This document shows positions 8,644 through 18,896 of a stretch of DNA of 64,000 nucleotides, in pieces (position 1 is the first letter of the stretch; every line of letters begins with the position of its first letter). This stretch comes from Lutimaribacter degradans (GTDB lineage: Bacteria; Pseudomonadota; Alphaproteobacteria; Rhodobacterales; Rhodobacteraceae). The translations under genes were made by a program, and so were the position numbers. The DNA is taken from positions 124,001 to 188,000 of the forward strand of contig NZ_JAMQGO010000005.1 of assembly GCF_023703375.1 (NCBI RefSeq), in the 5' to 3' direction. The notes beneath the pieces were generated by a model, which saw nothing but the letters and a program-made list of their open reading frames with translations, was not told where the DNA came from and did no database searches.

Positions 8644-9705
8644 TCAAAGCGTGCGGCGCTGAACGTAGCGTCCGAACAACGCCAGTTCGATCACGGTCAC
8701 GATGATGCGCCAGATATGATGGGCGGTGACAAGGGCGGGGTTGGCGTTGAGCGACAGGGCAATCAGCGCCATTTCCGTCACACCGCCGGGGGCGAAGCTG
8801 ACCATAAGAACATCCAACGGTTGGCCGGTAACGTGTTCAAGCGTCAGCGAAAACGCCAGTCCGACCCCCAGCATGAGACCCACCGACAACAGCCCGAGCC
8901 CCGCGCCGCGCAGCACCGCATGGCCGCGCAGGCCGCCCAGCCGCATGCCAAGGCTTGCGCCGATCACGACTTGGCAGACCGAGATCATCCAGTTCGGCAG
9001 GTCCAGCACCGCCAGCCCAGATGCCGCAACGAGGGCCGCGGCAAAAAGCGGGCCTGTCAGGTGACGGGCGGGAAGGCGCAGCGGTTTGCCGAGCAGAAGG
9101 CCCACCAGGGCGGTCAGGACCACCTCGTGCAAGTGACTGAAATCACTTGGGTTTGCGTGGGTCAGCGTCATGCCCCCGGCACTGCCCACGGGGGCGCCCA
9201 TCCAAAATGACAGCCCGATCGGAACCAGCGTTATCACCAGGATGATGCGCAGGAATTGCTGCATCGTCAGCGTCGCGATATCGGCGCCTGCGGCCTCGCC
9301 CATGGTGATGGATTCCAACAAACCGCCCGGCGTGGCCGAGTAGAAGGCCGTTGGCCGGTCATATCCGCCAATATGGCGGAAAATCAGGTAGTTGCCGCTA
9401 TGCGCAAGCCCGACGAACAGCACGATCGCGGAAAAGCTGACAAGCATGGCGGGCAGCATCTCGATCAGGTCGGGCGAGACCTGCGCACCGATCATCACGC
9501 CGATGACCGCCAAGAATACCAGCCGGAACTTCTGTGGAAAAACATAGCCTTCCGGTATCACGCGCCCGAAAAGCGTGGCAATCAGCGCGGTGGAAACAAG
9601 GCTGCCCAGCATGAAGGGCAGCGGCGTTTGCAGCCAATGCGCGATGGTTCCGCCAACGCCGCCGATCAGAACAAGACCCAGCGTTGTCAGAATTTTTTCC
9701 AGCAT
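8644..9705 (-). CDS. AbrB-family integral membrane protein (PF05145 type)
   Basis: A 353-residue, almost wholly hydrophobic protein with about ten transmembrane helices in two similar halves. Each half has a Pro/Gly-rich segment: PLPFMLGSLVSTALIATLF early and LLLGKPLRLPARHLTGPLFAAAL later. This matches the membrane 'AbrB duplication' family, often mislabelled ammonia monooxygenase or transcriptional regulator. GGLLESITMGEAAGAD and FAPGGVTEMALIALSLN are the repeated family signatures. Function is unknown; a transporter or regulator-like role is only suggested. It lies 63 bp upstream of the SDR gene on the same strand and may share its operon. Confidence 0.85.
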   Translation of the reverse strand: MLEKILTTLGLVLIGGVGGTIAHWLQTPLPFMLGSLVSTALIATLFGRVIPEGYVFPQKFRLVFLAVIGVMIGAQVSPDLIEMLPAMLVSFSAIVLFVGLAHSGNYLIFRHIGGYDRPTAFYSATPGGLLESITMGEAAGADIATLTMQQFLRIILVITLVPIGLSFWMGAPVGSAGGMTLTHANPSDFSHLHEVVLTALVGLLLGKPLRLPARHLTGPLFAAALVAASGLAVLDLPNWMISVCQVVIGASLGMRLGGLRGHAVLRGAGLGLLSVGLMLGVGLAFSLTLEHVTGQPLDVLMVSFAPGGVTEMALIALSLNANPALVTAHHIWRIIVTVIELALFGRYVQRRTL

Positions 9706-9772
9706 TTGGAAAGCCTTGTCCGGTGCACCGCGATCATGGCGCGGCTGCAAGGAGAGTGCCATCGGGCGGGGA

Positions 9773-9846
9773 TGGAGCGGGTGAAGGGAATCGAACCCTC
9801 GTCTTCAGCTTGGGAAGCTGCGGCTCTACCATTGAGCTACACCCGC
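9773..9846 (-). tRNA. tRNA-Gly(CCC)
   Basis: Read on the minus strand, a 7-bp acceptor stem GCGGGTG/CACCCGC is followed by a D arm (TAGCTCAATGGTAGAG), an anticodon stem-loop GCAGC-TTCCCAA-GCTGA with anticodon CCC at positions 34-36, and a T arm with loop GGTTCGATTCC. The 3' CCA is encoded (complement of 9773-9775). U33 and the purine after the anticodon are in place. The anticodon stem has one terminal G-A mismatch. It reads GGG glycine codons. Confidence 0.96.
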
Positions 9847-9856
9847 GACGCGATTG

Positions 9857-9885
9857 GAGGTAAGCCAGCCCGCGCCCTCCGTCAA
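9857..9885 (-). promoter_or_regulatory. Putative sigma-70 promoter of tRNA-Gly
   Basis: On the minus strand a TTGACG -35 hexamer (complement of 9880-9885), 17 bp, then TACCTC (complement of 9857-9862). The predicted start falls a few bases before the mature tRNA 5' end at 9846. Confidence 0.5.
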
Positions 9886-10001
9886 GTGGGATTTGGCAGG
9901 GCGCGCAAGGCGCGAAATATAATTAGCCGCGCCATAAACATGCCAGAACCGCGCGATCCGATGGCAAACCCGCGCGGTTCGGTGCGCCCAAGGCCAACAT
10001 T

Positions 10002-10406
10002 TCAGGCCGGGTCGGCGCCATAGTCGGCATCGGCCACCTTTTCGAGCCAGTCGGCGGCGCTGTCGCCATCCTTTTCCTGGATCGCGATATGGCTCATGGC
10101 GCAATCGGGGGCGGCGCCGTGCCAGTGCTCTTCGCCCGGATCGAACCACACCACGTCGCCGGGGAAAATCTCCTGCACGGGGTCGCCGCGCTTGCCGACG
10201 CGGCCTTTTCCGGCGGTCACGATCAGGGTCTGGCCGAAGGGGTGGGTGTGCCACGCGGTGCGCGCGCCCGGCTCGAACGTGACGTTCAGCGCGTTGGTGC
10301 GGGCGGGCGCGTTGGCCGATATCACCGGGTCAAAGCGAACGGTGCCGGTGAAATAGTCGGGGTTCGGGCCTTGCGAGGGGCGGCTGCCCGCGCGGTGGAT
10401 TTTCAT
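10002..10406 (-). CDS. Cupin-domain protein
   Basis: A 134-residue single-domain cupin. Motif 1 contains the metal ligands HTHPFGQTLIV and motif 2 ends in EEHWHGA, so a metal-binding beta-barrel is likely. It resembles small cupins annotated as carboxymuconolactone-decarboxylase-associated or mandelonitrile-lyase-like proteins; none of these functions can be asserted here. The start MKIHRAGSRPSQGPNPDYFTG fits the family N-terminus. It lies between tRNA-Gly and the corrinoid reactivator gene with no obvious pathway link. Confidence 0.82.
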   Translation of the reverse strand: MKIHRAGSRPSQGPNPDYFTGTVRFDPVISANAPARTNALNVTFEPGARTAWHTHPFGQTLIVTAGKGRVGKRGDPVQEIFPGDVVWFDPGEEHWHGAAPDCAMSHIAIQEKDGDSAADWLEKVADADYGADPA

Positions 10407-10477
10407 GGTGGTGCTCCTGTCGCTGTTGTTGGCCGTCAGGATAGCGAGGCATGGCGCATGGGCAAGGCGGGTGTTTG

Positions 10478-12538
10478 TCAGCCCCGCCGCCGCCTGCGAC
10501 GACCGCCACCGTCACCGCCGCCACCTCCGCCGGTGTTGAAGCTGACCTTGGGCAGCGGCACCACGGCAGAGAGTTGCGGGAACGGGTCGGTTGCGTGGGG
10601 GATGGCGTTCGCGGCGACGAAATGCTCCTGGAACTTGGGTTCGATCGCGGTTTCCACCTTGGTGATCGTGTGGACCACCTTTTCGATCTCGGCGCGGGCG
10701 GCGATGTTGTGCAGCGCGATGCGCGCGCCGGTGCCGGCGGCGTTACCCGCGCTTGTCACCCGGTCCAGCGCCACATCGGGGATCATGCCCAGCACCATCG
10801 CGTGTTTGGGGCTGATATGCGCGCCGAACGCGCCGGCCAGCACAACGCGGTCCACCTTGTCGACGCCCATTTCATCCATCAGCAGCCGCGCCCCGGCATA
10901 AAGCGCCGATTTCGCCAACTGGATCGCGCGGATATCGCCCTGGGTCACGCTGATGAGCGGGCCGCCATCGGCCGTGCCATCGTGGATGACATAGGAATGG
11001 GTGCGGCCATCGGCGATGCAGCGGGGCGTTCCGGTCTGTTCGGCCGAGCCGATCAGGCCCGACGGGTCGAGCAAACCGGCCATGCGCATTTCCGCCACCG
11101 CCTCGATGATCCCCGAGCCGCAAATGCCGCTGATGCCGGTTTCGGCCACCGCCGCGTCGAACCCGTCATCGTCCGACCAGAGGTCGACGCCGATCACGCG
11201 GAACCGCGGTTCCTTGGTGGCAGGGTCGATCTCGATCCGTTCGATCGCGCCCGGTGCGGCGCGTTGCCCGGAACTGATCTGGGCGCCCTCGAAGGCCGGG
11301 CCGGTGGGCGAAGAGCAGGCCAGAACGCGGCTCTTGTTGCCCAGAAGGATCTCGGCATTGGTGCCCACGTCGCAGATCAGCACCAGGTCGTCGGACTGGT
11401 CGGGCCGTTCCGACAAGGCAACGGCGGCGGCATCGGCGCCGACATGGCCCGCGATACAGGGCAATATGTAAACCTGCGCGTCGACGTTCAGCGCGGACAG
11501 GTCCAGCGTGGGGGCGGGCAGGGTCAGGCTGTCGGAGGTGGCCAGCGCAAAGGGCGCCTGGCCCAGTTCGACGGGGTCGATGCCAAGGGCCAGGTGGTGC
11601 ATCACCGGGTTGCAGACCAGAGTTGCCTCGTAGATGGCGGATGGTGCGATCCCTGCCTCGGTCGCCAGCTCTTGTGCCAGCGAGTTCAGCGCCTCGCGCA
11701 CCGCGCGGGTCATCTCGGCGTCGCCGCCGGGGTTCATCATGGCATAGCTGACGCGGCTCATCAGGTCTTCGCCAAAGCGGATCTGGGGGTTCATCAACCC
11801 CGAGGAGGCCAGTACCGCCCCGGTATCGAGGTCGCACAGATGCCCCGCGATCGTGGTGGAGCCAAGGTCGATCGCCAGCCCGTAAATGCCGTCTTCGTAA
11901 AGGCCGGGCCAGATGTCGAGCAGGCGCGACGGCCCGCCGCGATGGTCGTGGTAAAGCGCCACGGTGACCTGCCACTTGCCCTTGCGCAGAACTGGTTGCA
12001 GCTTGCCCAGAAGCGCCACGTCGGCGGTGACATGTTCGACCTGCCATTCGTCGCGCAGCGCGCGGGCCAGGCGTTCAAGATCGCCGGTGGGTTCGTGCAT
12101 GTCGGGTTCTTGCACTTCGACGAAATATAGCCGCGTGGCCGGGTCCATCGTGATCACGCGGGTCGATGCGGCCTTGCGCACGACCTGGCGGTGGACCTGC
12201 GATTCGGGGGGCACGTCGATCACCACGTCGCGCTGCACCGTGGCCTGGCAGCCCAGCCGGCGGCCCGGTTTCAACCCGCGTTTGCGATCATACCGTTCCT
12301 CGACCGCGTTCCATTCGGAAAGCGCATCGTCGGCCACGGATACCCCGTGTTTCGAGAATTCGCCGTAAGAGGGCGTGATCTGGCATTTCGAGCAGATGCC
12401 GCGCCCGCCGCAGACACTGTCGAGGTCAACCCCGAGCTGGCGTGCCGCCGTCAGCACGGGCGTGCCAACGGGAAAGCGGCCACGCTTGCCCGAGGGGGTG
12501 AAGATGACAAGGGGATCTTGGGTGGGATCGGTGCTCAT
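10478..12538 (-). CDS. RamA/RACo-like corrinoid reactivation ATPase ([2Fe-2S] plus ASKHA domains)
   Basis: A 686-residue protein. The N-terminus is a ferredoxin-like [2Fe-2S] domain with Cys43-x5-Cys49-x2-Cys52 and Cys97. After a linker comes a large ASKHA domain (DUF4445 type) with GLAIDLGSTTIAGHLCDL, ICDVGTNAEILLG and VVLAGAFGAHIS. Such proteins use ATP to re-reduce inactive Co(II) corrinoids. In a related Roseobacter (Phaeobacter inhibens) a RamA-like protein has been linked genetically to reactivating a split B12-dependent methionine synthase; a similar role here is inferred, and no methyltransferase lies nearby. The last 19 residues are an odd Gly/Arg tail. Confidence 0.86.
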   Translation of the reverse strand: MSTDPTQDPLVIFTPSGKRGRFPVGTPVLTAARQLGVDLDSVCGGRGICSKCQITPSYGEFSKHGVSVADDALSEWNAVEERYDRKRGLKPGRRLGCQATVQRDVVIDVPPESQVHRQVVRKAASTRVITMDPATRLYFVEVQEPDMHEPTGDLERLARALRDEWQVEHVTADVALLGKLQPVLRKGKWQVTVALYHDHRGGPSRLLDIWPGLYEDGIYGLAIDLGSTTIAGHLCDLDTGAVLASSGLMNPQIRFGEDLMSRVSYAMMNPGGDAEMTRAVREALNSLAQELATEAGIAPSAIYEATLVCNPVMHHLALGIDPVELGQAPFALATSDSLTLPAPTLDLSALNVDAQVYILPCIAGHVGADAAAVALSERPDQSDDLVLICDVGTNAEILLGNKSRVLACSSPTGPAFEGAQISSGQRAAPGAIERIEIDPATKEPRFRVIGVDLWSDDDGFDAAVAETGISGICGSGIIEAVAEMRMAGLLDPSGLIGSAEQTGTPRCIADGRTHSYVIHDGTADGGPLISVTQGDIRAIQLAKSALYAGARLLMDEMGVDKVDRVVLAGAFGAHISPKHAMVLGMIPDVALDRVTSAGNAAGTGARIALHNIAARAEIEKVVHTITKVETAIEPKFQEHFVAANAIPHATDPFPQLSAVVPLPKVSFNTGGGGGGDGGGRRRRRRG

Positions 12539-14376
<1,838 letters not shown>

Positions 14377-14440
14377 TGGGCGCTGATCGCAGCCTGGGGC
14401 CGGCGCGGCCCCGGCCCGGGCGGCCGCGCGTGGTGGTGGC

Positions 14441-15610
14441 ATGACCCCCGCCGCGCGTGTTGCCGCCGCCATCGACATTCTTGACCGTATCGCCGATGGC
14501 GAGGCTGCGGAGCGTGCCCTGACGCGCTGGGCGCGGGGCGCGCGTTTTGCCGGCTCCGGGGATCGCGCGGCGATCCGCGACCACGTGTTCGACGTGCTGC
14601 GCCGCTGGCGCTCCTGCGCGGAGTGGGGTGGGGGTGATACGGGCCGGGCGCTGATGCTGGGGCTGTTGCGCGGGCAGGGCGCCGAGCCGGACGCCTTGTT
14701 CACGGGGCAGGGGCATGCGCCCGCGCCGCTGTCGCCCGACGAGCGCGCCGCCGGGGCCGAGCCGCAGGGTGCGGCGGCGCTGGACCTGCCCGAGTGGCTT
14801 TGGCCGCATTGGCAGCAAAGCCTGGGCGATCAAGCGACTGCCGTGGCCGACAGCCTGCGCCACCGCGCGCCCGTCATGCTGCGGGTCAACAGCCTGCGCG
14901 CCACGCCCGAGGCCGCCCGTGCCACCCTTGCCGACGAGGGCATCACCTGCGAGCAAGCCGGTATTGCCCCGACCGCGTTGCGGGTGACCGAAGGGGCCCG
15001 CCGCGTGGCGCAATCGGCGGCCTATCGCGAGGGCATGATCGAATTGCAGGACGGGGCCAGCCAAGCCTCGATTCACGAGATTCCGGCGGCAAGCTATTGC
15101 AATATATTGGATTATTGCGCCGGTGGCGGCGGCAAGGCACTGGCGCTGGCCGCGCGGTTCGACGCCGCCGTGACCGCCCATGACGCCCTGCCGGCCCGGA
15201 TGAAGGACCTGCCCACCCGGGCCGCGCGGGCGGGGGCCGTTCTGCGCATGGCCGATGCGGCGGGCGTGGCTGCATCGGCGCCCTATGATCTGGTTTTCGC
15301 GGATGCGCCCTGTTCGGGCAGCGGCGCGTGGCGGCGTGCGCCCGAGGGGAAATGGGCCTTGACGCAAGCCCGGCTGCAAGAGCTGACGGCCACGCAGGAC
15401 GACATCCTGCACCGCGCGGCGCGGCTTGTGGCGCCGGGGGGCGTGCTGGCCTATGCAACCTGTTCGGTGCTGACCTGCGAGAACGAGGACCGCGTGACCG
15501 CCTTTTCGCGCGCGATGCCCGATTGGCGGTTGCTGCACCAGCGGCGCTGGCTGCCCGGCCCAGAGGGCGACGGGTTTTTTATCGCCATACTTGAACTGTC
15601 CAAAAAATAA
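14441..15610 (+). CDS. RsmB-type RNA (cytosine-5) methyltransferase
   Basis: A 389-residue SAM-dependent m5C methyltransferase of the RsmB/NOP2 family. The SAM-binding motif is ILDYCAGGGGKALAL (from residue 222). The two catalytic cysteines are in DAPCSGSGAWRR (Cys291) and YATCSVLTCENED (Cys341). An N-terminal NusB-like helical region covers roughly residues 1-75. The E. coli relative modifies C967 of 16S rRNA; this target is inferred. It lies between guaB and cckA, and a promoter-proximal CtrA-type site follows its stop codon. Confidence 0.88.
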   Translation: MTPAARVAAAIDILDRIADGEAAERALTRWARGARFAGSGDRAAIRDHVFDVLRRWRSCAEWGGGDTGRALMLGLLRGQGAEPDALFTGQGHAPAPLSPDERAAGAEPQGAAALDLPEWLWPHWQQSLGDQATAVADSLRHRAPVMLRVNSLRATPEAARATLADEGITCEQAGIAPTALRVTEGARRVAQSAAYREGMIELQDGASQASIHEIPAASYCNILDYCAGGGGKALALAARFDAAVTAHDALPARMKDLPTRAARAGAVLRMADAAGVAASAPYDLVFADAPCSGSGAWRRAPEGKWALTQARLQELTATQDDILHRAARLVAPGGVLAYATCSVLTCENEDRVTAFSRAMPDWRLLHQRRWLPGPEGDGFFIAILELSKK

Positions 15611-15639
15611 AGCAACCTTTGCGGGAATGTCGTGCCGTA

Positions 15640-15655
15640 TTAATCGCCGATTAAC
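15640..15655 (+). promoter_or_regulatory. Perfect CtrA-type binding site upstream of cckA
   Basis: TTAATCGCCGATTAAC matches the full alphaproteobacterial CtrA consensus TTAA-N7-TTAAC exactly. It lies in the 148-bp gap after the rsmB-like stop codon, 104 bp before the chosen cckA ATG. CtrA is the response regulator fed by the CckA-ChpT phosphorelay, so a site here suggests feedback on its own kinase gene. Confidence 0.65.
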
Positions 15656-15758
15656 GGATCGTGCGATCTTATGGCCTGGCAGGTTTGGCATCGGGGGCGT
15701 CCAGTTGACGGAAACCGCCATTTCACCAGGGCCGTTGGCCCGCAACGGGGGGCGCATC

Positions 15759-18005
15759 ATGCGCCGCCCTGGTATCGCGCTGGCAATGGCGTTGCTGTGC
15801 CTTGGCGTGGCCTGGGCGGCGCCGCAGCCCTTGCTGGCCGTGGCCAGCCTTGCCATGGCGCTGACTTTGCTGGGGGCGATGGCCATCGCGGCGTTGTTGG
15901 CGATATGGCACCGCCAGCGACAGCGTCACACCCTGGCGATGATCGATGCCTGCGTCGCACATGACGCGATGCCAACCTTCGTGACCTTTGTCGATGGCAC
16001 GATCCGCACCCGCAACAAGGCCGCGACGCGCCTTTCGGCGCAGGCCGCAACGTTGGCCGCCGCGCTGGAGCGCAACATGGCCAGCCCCGGCGCGGTGCTG
16101 CTTCGGGTGCAGGGCCGCGCGATGTCCGATGGCCGCGCGTCCGAAGATGTCGTGTCGCGCGGCGGCCATACTCGGATCACGGCGCATATGCTTGACGATA
16201 CCCTTCTGTTGTGGCGGTTCGAGGACATGACAGACCGCACGCCCGCGGCGCGCGGTTCGATTGCCTTGCCCCTGCTGACGGTGGGCCGGAGCGGCACGGT
16301 GCTTTCGATGAACGAGGCCGCGCGGCGGCTGGTGGGCGACCGGTGCAAATCGCTTGACCGAATCTTTCCCGACCTGCCGGTACGGCCCGGCCACGTTCAA
16401 AAGGTATCGGCTGCCGATGGCACGATTGATTGCCTTGTCGCGCAGAGCGAGGGGCTGGCAGGCCGACGCGAGATCTACCTGCTGTCGCCGCCTGCCGGAA
16501 GCACGGAATCCACCCCGCCCGACGCGTTCTGGGACATGTTGCCGGTGGCCTTGCTGCGCCTCGATGCGCGTGGCCACGTGATGCAGGCAAACCGCAGCGC
16601 GTTGGAGTTGCTGGGGCGGGATGGGTGCGAGGGCATCCCGCTGTCATCTTTGATGGAGGGGTTGGGGCGGTCGATTTCCGACTGGTTGTCGGACGCGGTG
16701 GGTGGCCGCATGGCCCAGCGTTCGGAATTCCTGCGCCTCACGCGGGAGGATCGCGATGTTTTCGTACAGGTGTCGCTGCATCGGGCGGGCAGCGGTGACA
16801 GCGCCGTGCTTGTCGCGGTGCTGACCGATGCCACCGATTTCAAGGCGCTCGAGGCGCAATTCGTGCAAAGCCAGAAAATGCAGGCCATCGGCGAACTGGC
16901 AGGCGGTGTGGCGCATGATTTCAACAACCTGCTGACCGCGATCACGGGCCATTGCGACCTGCTGCTGTTACGCCACGACCAGGGCGCCCCGGATTTTGCC
17001 GATCTCATGCAGATAAACCAGAATGCCAACCGGGCCGCGGCGCTGGTGGGCCAGTTGCTTGCCTTTTCGCGCAAGCAGACCCTGCGGCCCGAGGTGCTCG
17101 ATATGCGCAACACGCTGTCGGACCTGACACATCTGCTGAACCGCCTGGTGGGAGAGCGGATCTCGCTGAGCCTGTCGCACGACCCGGCCTTGCATGCGAT
17201 TCGCGCCGACAAGCGCCAATTGGAGCAGGTCTTGATGAACCTCGTGGTGAATGCCCGCGATGCGATGCGTGACGGCGGCGAGATTCGCATCGAAACCGAG
17301 AACCTGACGCTCGAGGCGCCCGCCAACCGCGACCGGGCCGTCATCCCGGCGGGCGATTACGTGACGGTCAAGGTGTCGGATGACGGCTGTGGCATGGGCG
17401 CCGATGTGCGCGAGCGCGTGTTCGAGCCGTTCTTCACCACCAAGGGCGTGGCAAAGGGCACGGGGCTTGGCCTGTCAACCGCCTATGGCATCGTCAAGCA
17501 GAGCGGCGGGTTCATCTTCGTTGATAGCGAAAAGGGACGTGGCACCGTGTTCACGCTGTATTTGCCGCGCTGGCACGACGCTGACATGCCCGCCCGGCCC
17601 GAGGCCGCGGCGCGCCCCGCGCCGATCGCCACGAAGCCGGCCGAGGGTGTGATTTTGCTGGTCGAGGACGAGGCGCCGGTGCGTGCCTTTGCCGCCCGCG
17701 CCCTGCGCTTGCGCGGCTACACGGTGATCGAGGCCGACTCGGCCGAGGCCGCGCTGACCGTTCTGAAAGATCCCGAGTTGTCGGTCGATGTCTTCGTGAC
17801 CGATGTGGTGATGCCGGGGCGCGACGGGCCAAGCTGGGTGCGCGAGGCGTTGCAGGATCGCCCCTCGGTGCAGGTTGTGTTCGTGTCGGGCTATGCCGAG
17901 GAAAGTTTCGGCGAGGTGCAGCGGGACATGCCGAACTCAGTGTTCCTGCCCAAACCGTTCTCGCTGGCCGAATTGACCGACACGGTGCAGCAGCGCCTGC
18001 AATGA
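15759..18005 (+). CDS. cckA: Hybrid sensor histidine kinase CckA
   Basis: Bifunctional kinase/phosphatase at the top of the CckA-ChpT-CtrA phosphorelay. With the ATG at 15759 it has 748 residues: two N-terminal membrane helices (about 5-50), PAS-like segments (about 170-360), a DHp domain with His386 in GGVAHDFNNLLTAI, a CA domain with N-box NLVVNARDAM, DDGCGMG, FEPFFTTK and GTGLGLST, and a receiver domain whose phosphoacceptor is Asp682 in VTDVVMPGRDGP. An in-frame start further up would put the CtrA box inside the gene and lacks family support. Domain order and kinase motifs are those of CckA. Confidence 0.9.
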   Translation: MRRPGIALAMALLCLGVAWAAPQPLLAVASLAMALTLLGAMAIAALLAIWHRQRQRHTLAMIDACVAHDAMPTFVTFVDGTIRTRNKAATRLSAQAATLAAALERNMASPGAVLLRVQGRAMSDGRASEDVVSRGGHTRITAHMLDDTLLLWRFEDMTDRTPAARGSIALPLLTVGRSGTVLSMNEAARRLVGDRCKSLDRIFPDLPVRPGHVQKVSAADGTIDCLVAQSEGLAGRREIYLLSPPAGSTESTPPDAFWDMLPVALLRLDARGHVMQANRSALELLGRDGCEGIPLSSLMEGLGRSISDWLSDAVGGRMAQRSEFLRLTREDRDVFVQVSLHRAGSGDSAVLVAVLTDATDFKALEAQFVQSQKMQAIGELAGGVAHDFNNLLTAITGHCDLLLLRHDQGAPDFADLMQINQNANRAAALVGQLLAFSRKQTLRPEVLDMRNTLSDLTHLLNRLVGERISLSLSHDPALHAIRADKRQLEQVLMNLVVNARDAMRDGGEIRIETENLTLEAPANRDRAVIPAGDYVTVKVSDDGCGMGADVRERVFEPFFTTKGVAKGTGLGLSTAYGIVKQSGGFIFVDSEKGRGTVFTLYLPRWHDADMPARPEAAARPAPIATKPAEGVILLVEDEAPVRAFAARALRLRGYTVIEADSAEAALTVLKDPELSVDVFVTDVVMPGRDGPSWVREALQDRPSVQVVFVSGYAEESFGEVQRDMPNSVFLPKPFSLAELTDTVQQRLQ

Positions 18006-18090
18006 AAGGGCCCGCGGGTGGATGTTATCGTGTCGGGCGAAGGGCGCGTATCGCGGCGGCCTGACCAGGCGTCGCCCCCGGGCGGGGCGT

Positions 18091-18693
18091 TCAGCCGTGG
18101 CGGATCGAGTCGTAAAGCGCGAATTCCTCGGGTTTCTTGCGGCGCAGCTTTTCGGCCACGCCGGGCGACAAGGTCAGCTCCATCTCGGGCGAGACATTGG
18201 CGCGGGGCAGGGTGATTTCCGTATCCAGGCGATTCTCGAGAAAGGCGACCAGCCCCGCCTGGTCCTCGTAGCGGAACAGGTGCGTGACGGCGGTTCCGTT
18301 GGGGCGCGGCTCGAGGAACTTGGCCTGGCTGCCGACATTCGCGAAGGCTGGTGGCTTGCCCTGCACGTAAGCCTCGACGAATTCGTCGAAACTCACATCG
18401 AACGTGGCATTCGCGCGCCCCTTCATGAAGGGGCGCCGGCGGTAGCGATACCAACTGCCCAGCCACGAAACCGGCTCGCGCATGACGGCCAGGGTTTCCA
18501 TGTCGTCGCAGCCAGCGGCCTTTTCGAACATCGGCCGGAAGAAGCGGTTATACCGGTAAAGCGGCGCGTGTTTCAGCTCGGGCGGATCGAGAATCACCAT
18601 CGACGCCAGAGGAGCCAGTGCCTGTTGATAGGCCGTGGTGCCCGTCTTGGGCACCGAAAGGAACACCAGTTTCTGCTTCCAAAAAACCAACAT
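18091..18693 (-). CDS. Sulfotransferase-family protein
   Basis: A 200-residue protein with the 5'-PAPS-binding P-loop of sulfotransferases near its start, LVFLSVPKTGTTAYQQAL, and a second conserved segment LAVMREPVSWLGSWYRYRRR, which corresponds to the 3'-phosphate-binding RxxxxxxxS motif. Roseobacter genomes carry many such short sulfotransferases, and the acceptor (glycan, lipid or other) cannot be told. The ATG at 18691-18693 puts the P-loop near residue 15. It is divergent from recA; a CtrA-type site lies 40 bp upstream of its start codon. Confidence 0.83.
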   Translation of the reverse strand: MLVFWKQKLVFLSVPKTGTTAYQQALAPLASMVILDPPELKHAPLYRYNRFFRPMFEKAAGCDDMETLAVMREPVSWLGSWYRYRRRPFMKGRANATFDVSFDEFVEAYVQGKPPAFANVGSQAKFLEPRPNGTAVTHLFRYEDQAGLVAFLENRLDTEITLPRANVSPEMELTLSPGVAEKLRRKKPEEFALYDSIRHG

Positions 18694-18732
18694 GACCCAA
18701 ACCTCGTTTCGCCGCGCATGGCCCGGCACCGT

Positions 18733-18748
18733 TTAAACACTTCTTAAC
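18733..18748 (+). promoter_or_regulatory. Perfect CtrA-type binding site between sulfotransferase gene and recA
   Basis: TTAAACACTTCTTAAC fits TTAA-N7-TTAAC exactly. It lies 40 bp upstream of the reverse-strand sulfotransferase ATG and about 150 bp upstream of the recA ATG, so it could control either gene. Only this site and the one before cckA matched perfectly in my reading of the window. Confidence 0.6.
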
Positions 18749-18784
18749 CAAAAGCGGGAAATCTGGAAATGCGCAACATTACTG

Positions 18785-18813
18785 TTGAAATGTTCCTGTT
18801 TTGGTCCCATACA
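18785..18813 (+). promoter_or_regulatory. Putative recA promoter
   Basis: TTGAAA (18785-18790), 17 bp, then CATACA (18808-18813), a moderate -10. Transcription would start near 18820, so the LexA box at 18823-18837 would cover the start point. A degenerate LexA-like site (GTTC-N7-GGTC, 18792-18806) sits between the two hexamers. Confidence 0.4.
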
Positions 18814-18822
18814 TGTTGGCAG

Positions 18823-18837
18823 GAACAATATGCGAAC
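18823..18837. promoter_or_regulatory. LexA operator (SOS box) of recA
   Basis: GAACAATATGCGAAC is GAAC-N7-GAAC, the reverse complement of the alphaproteobacterial SOS consensus GTTC-N7-GTTC. It lies 60 bp upstream of the recA start codon, the expected place for LexA repression and release on DNA damage. Confidence 0.85.
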
Positions 18838-18896
18838 AACAGGCAAGTGTTGCCGCCCCCGACAGGGTGTGGAATAACGGAGCGGAGCAAACGCAG

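Noticed and set aside
15591..15758. Upstream start for cckA overlapping the rsmB-like gene
   Set aside because: The added 56 residues do not resemble a CckA N-terminus and would bury the CtrA site inside the gene.
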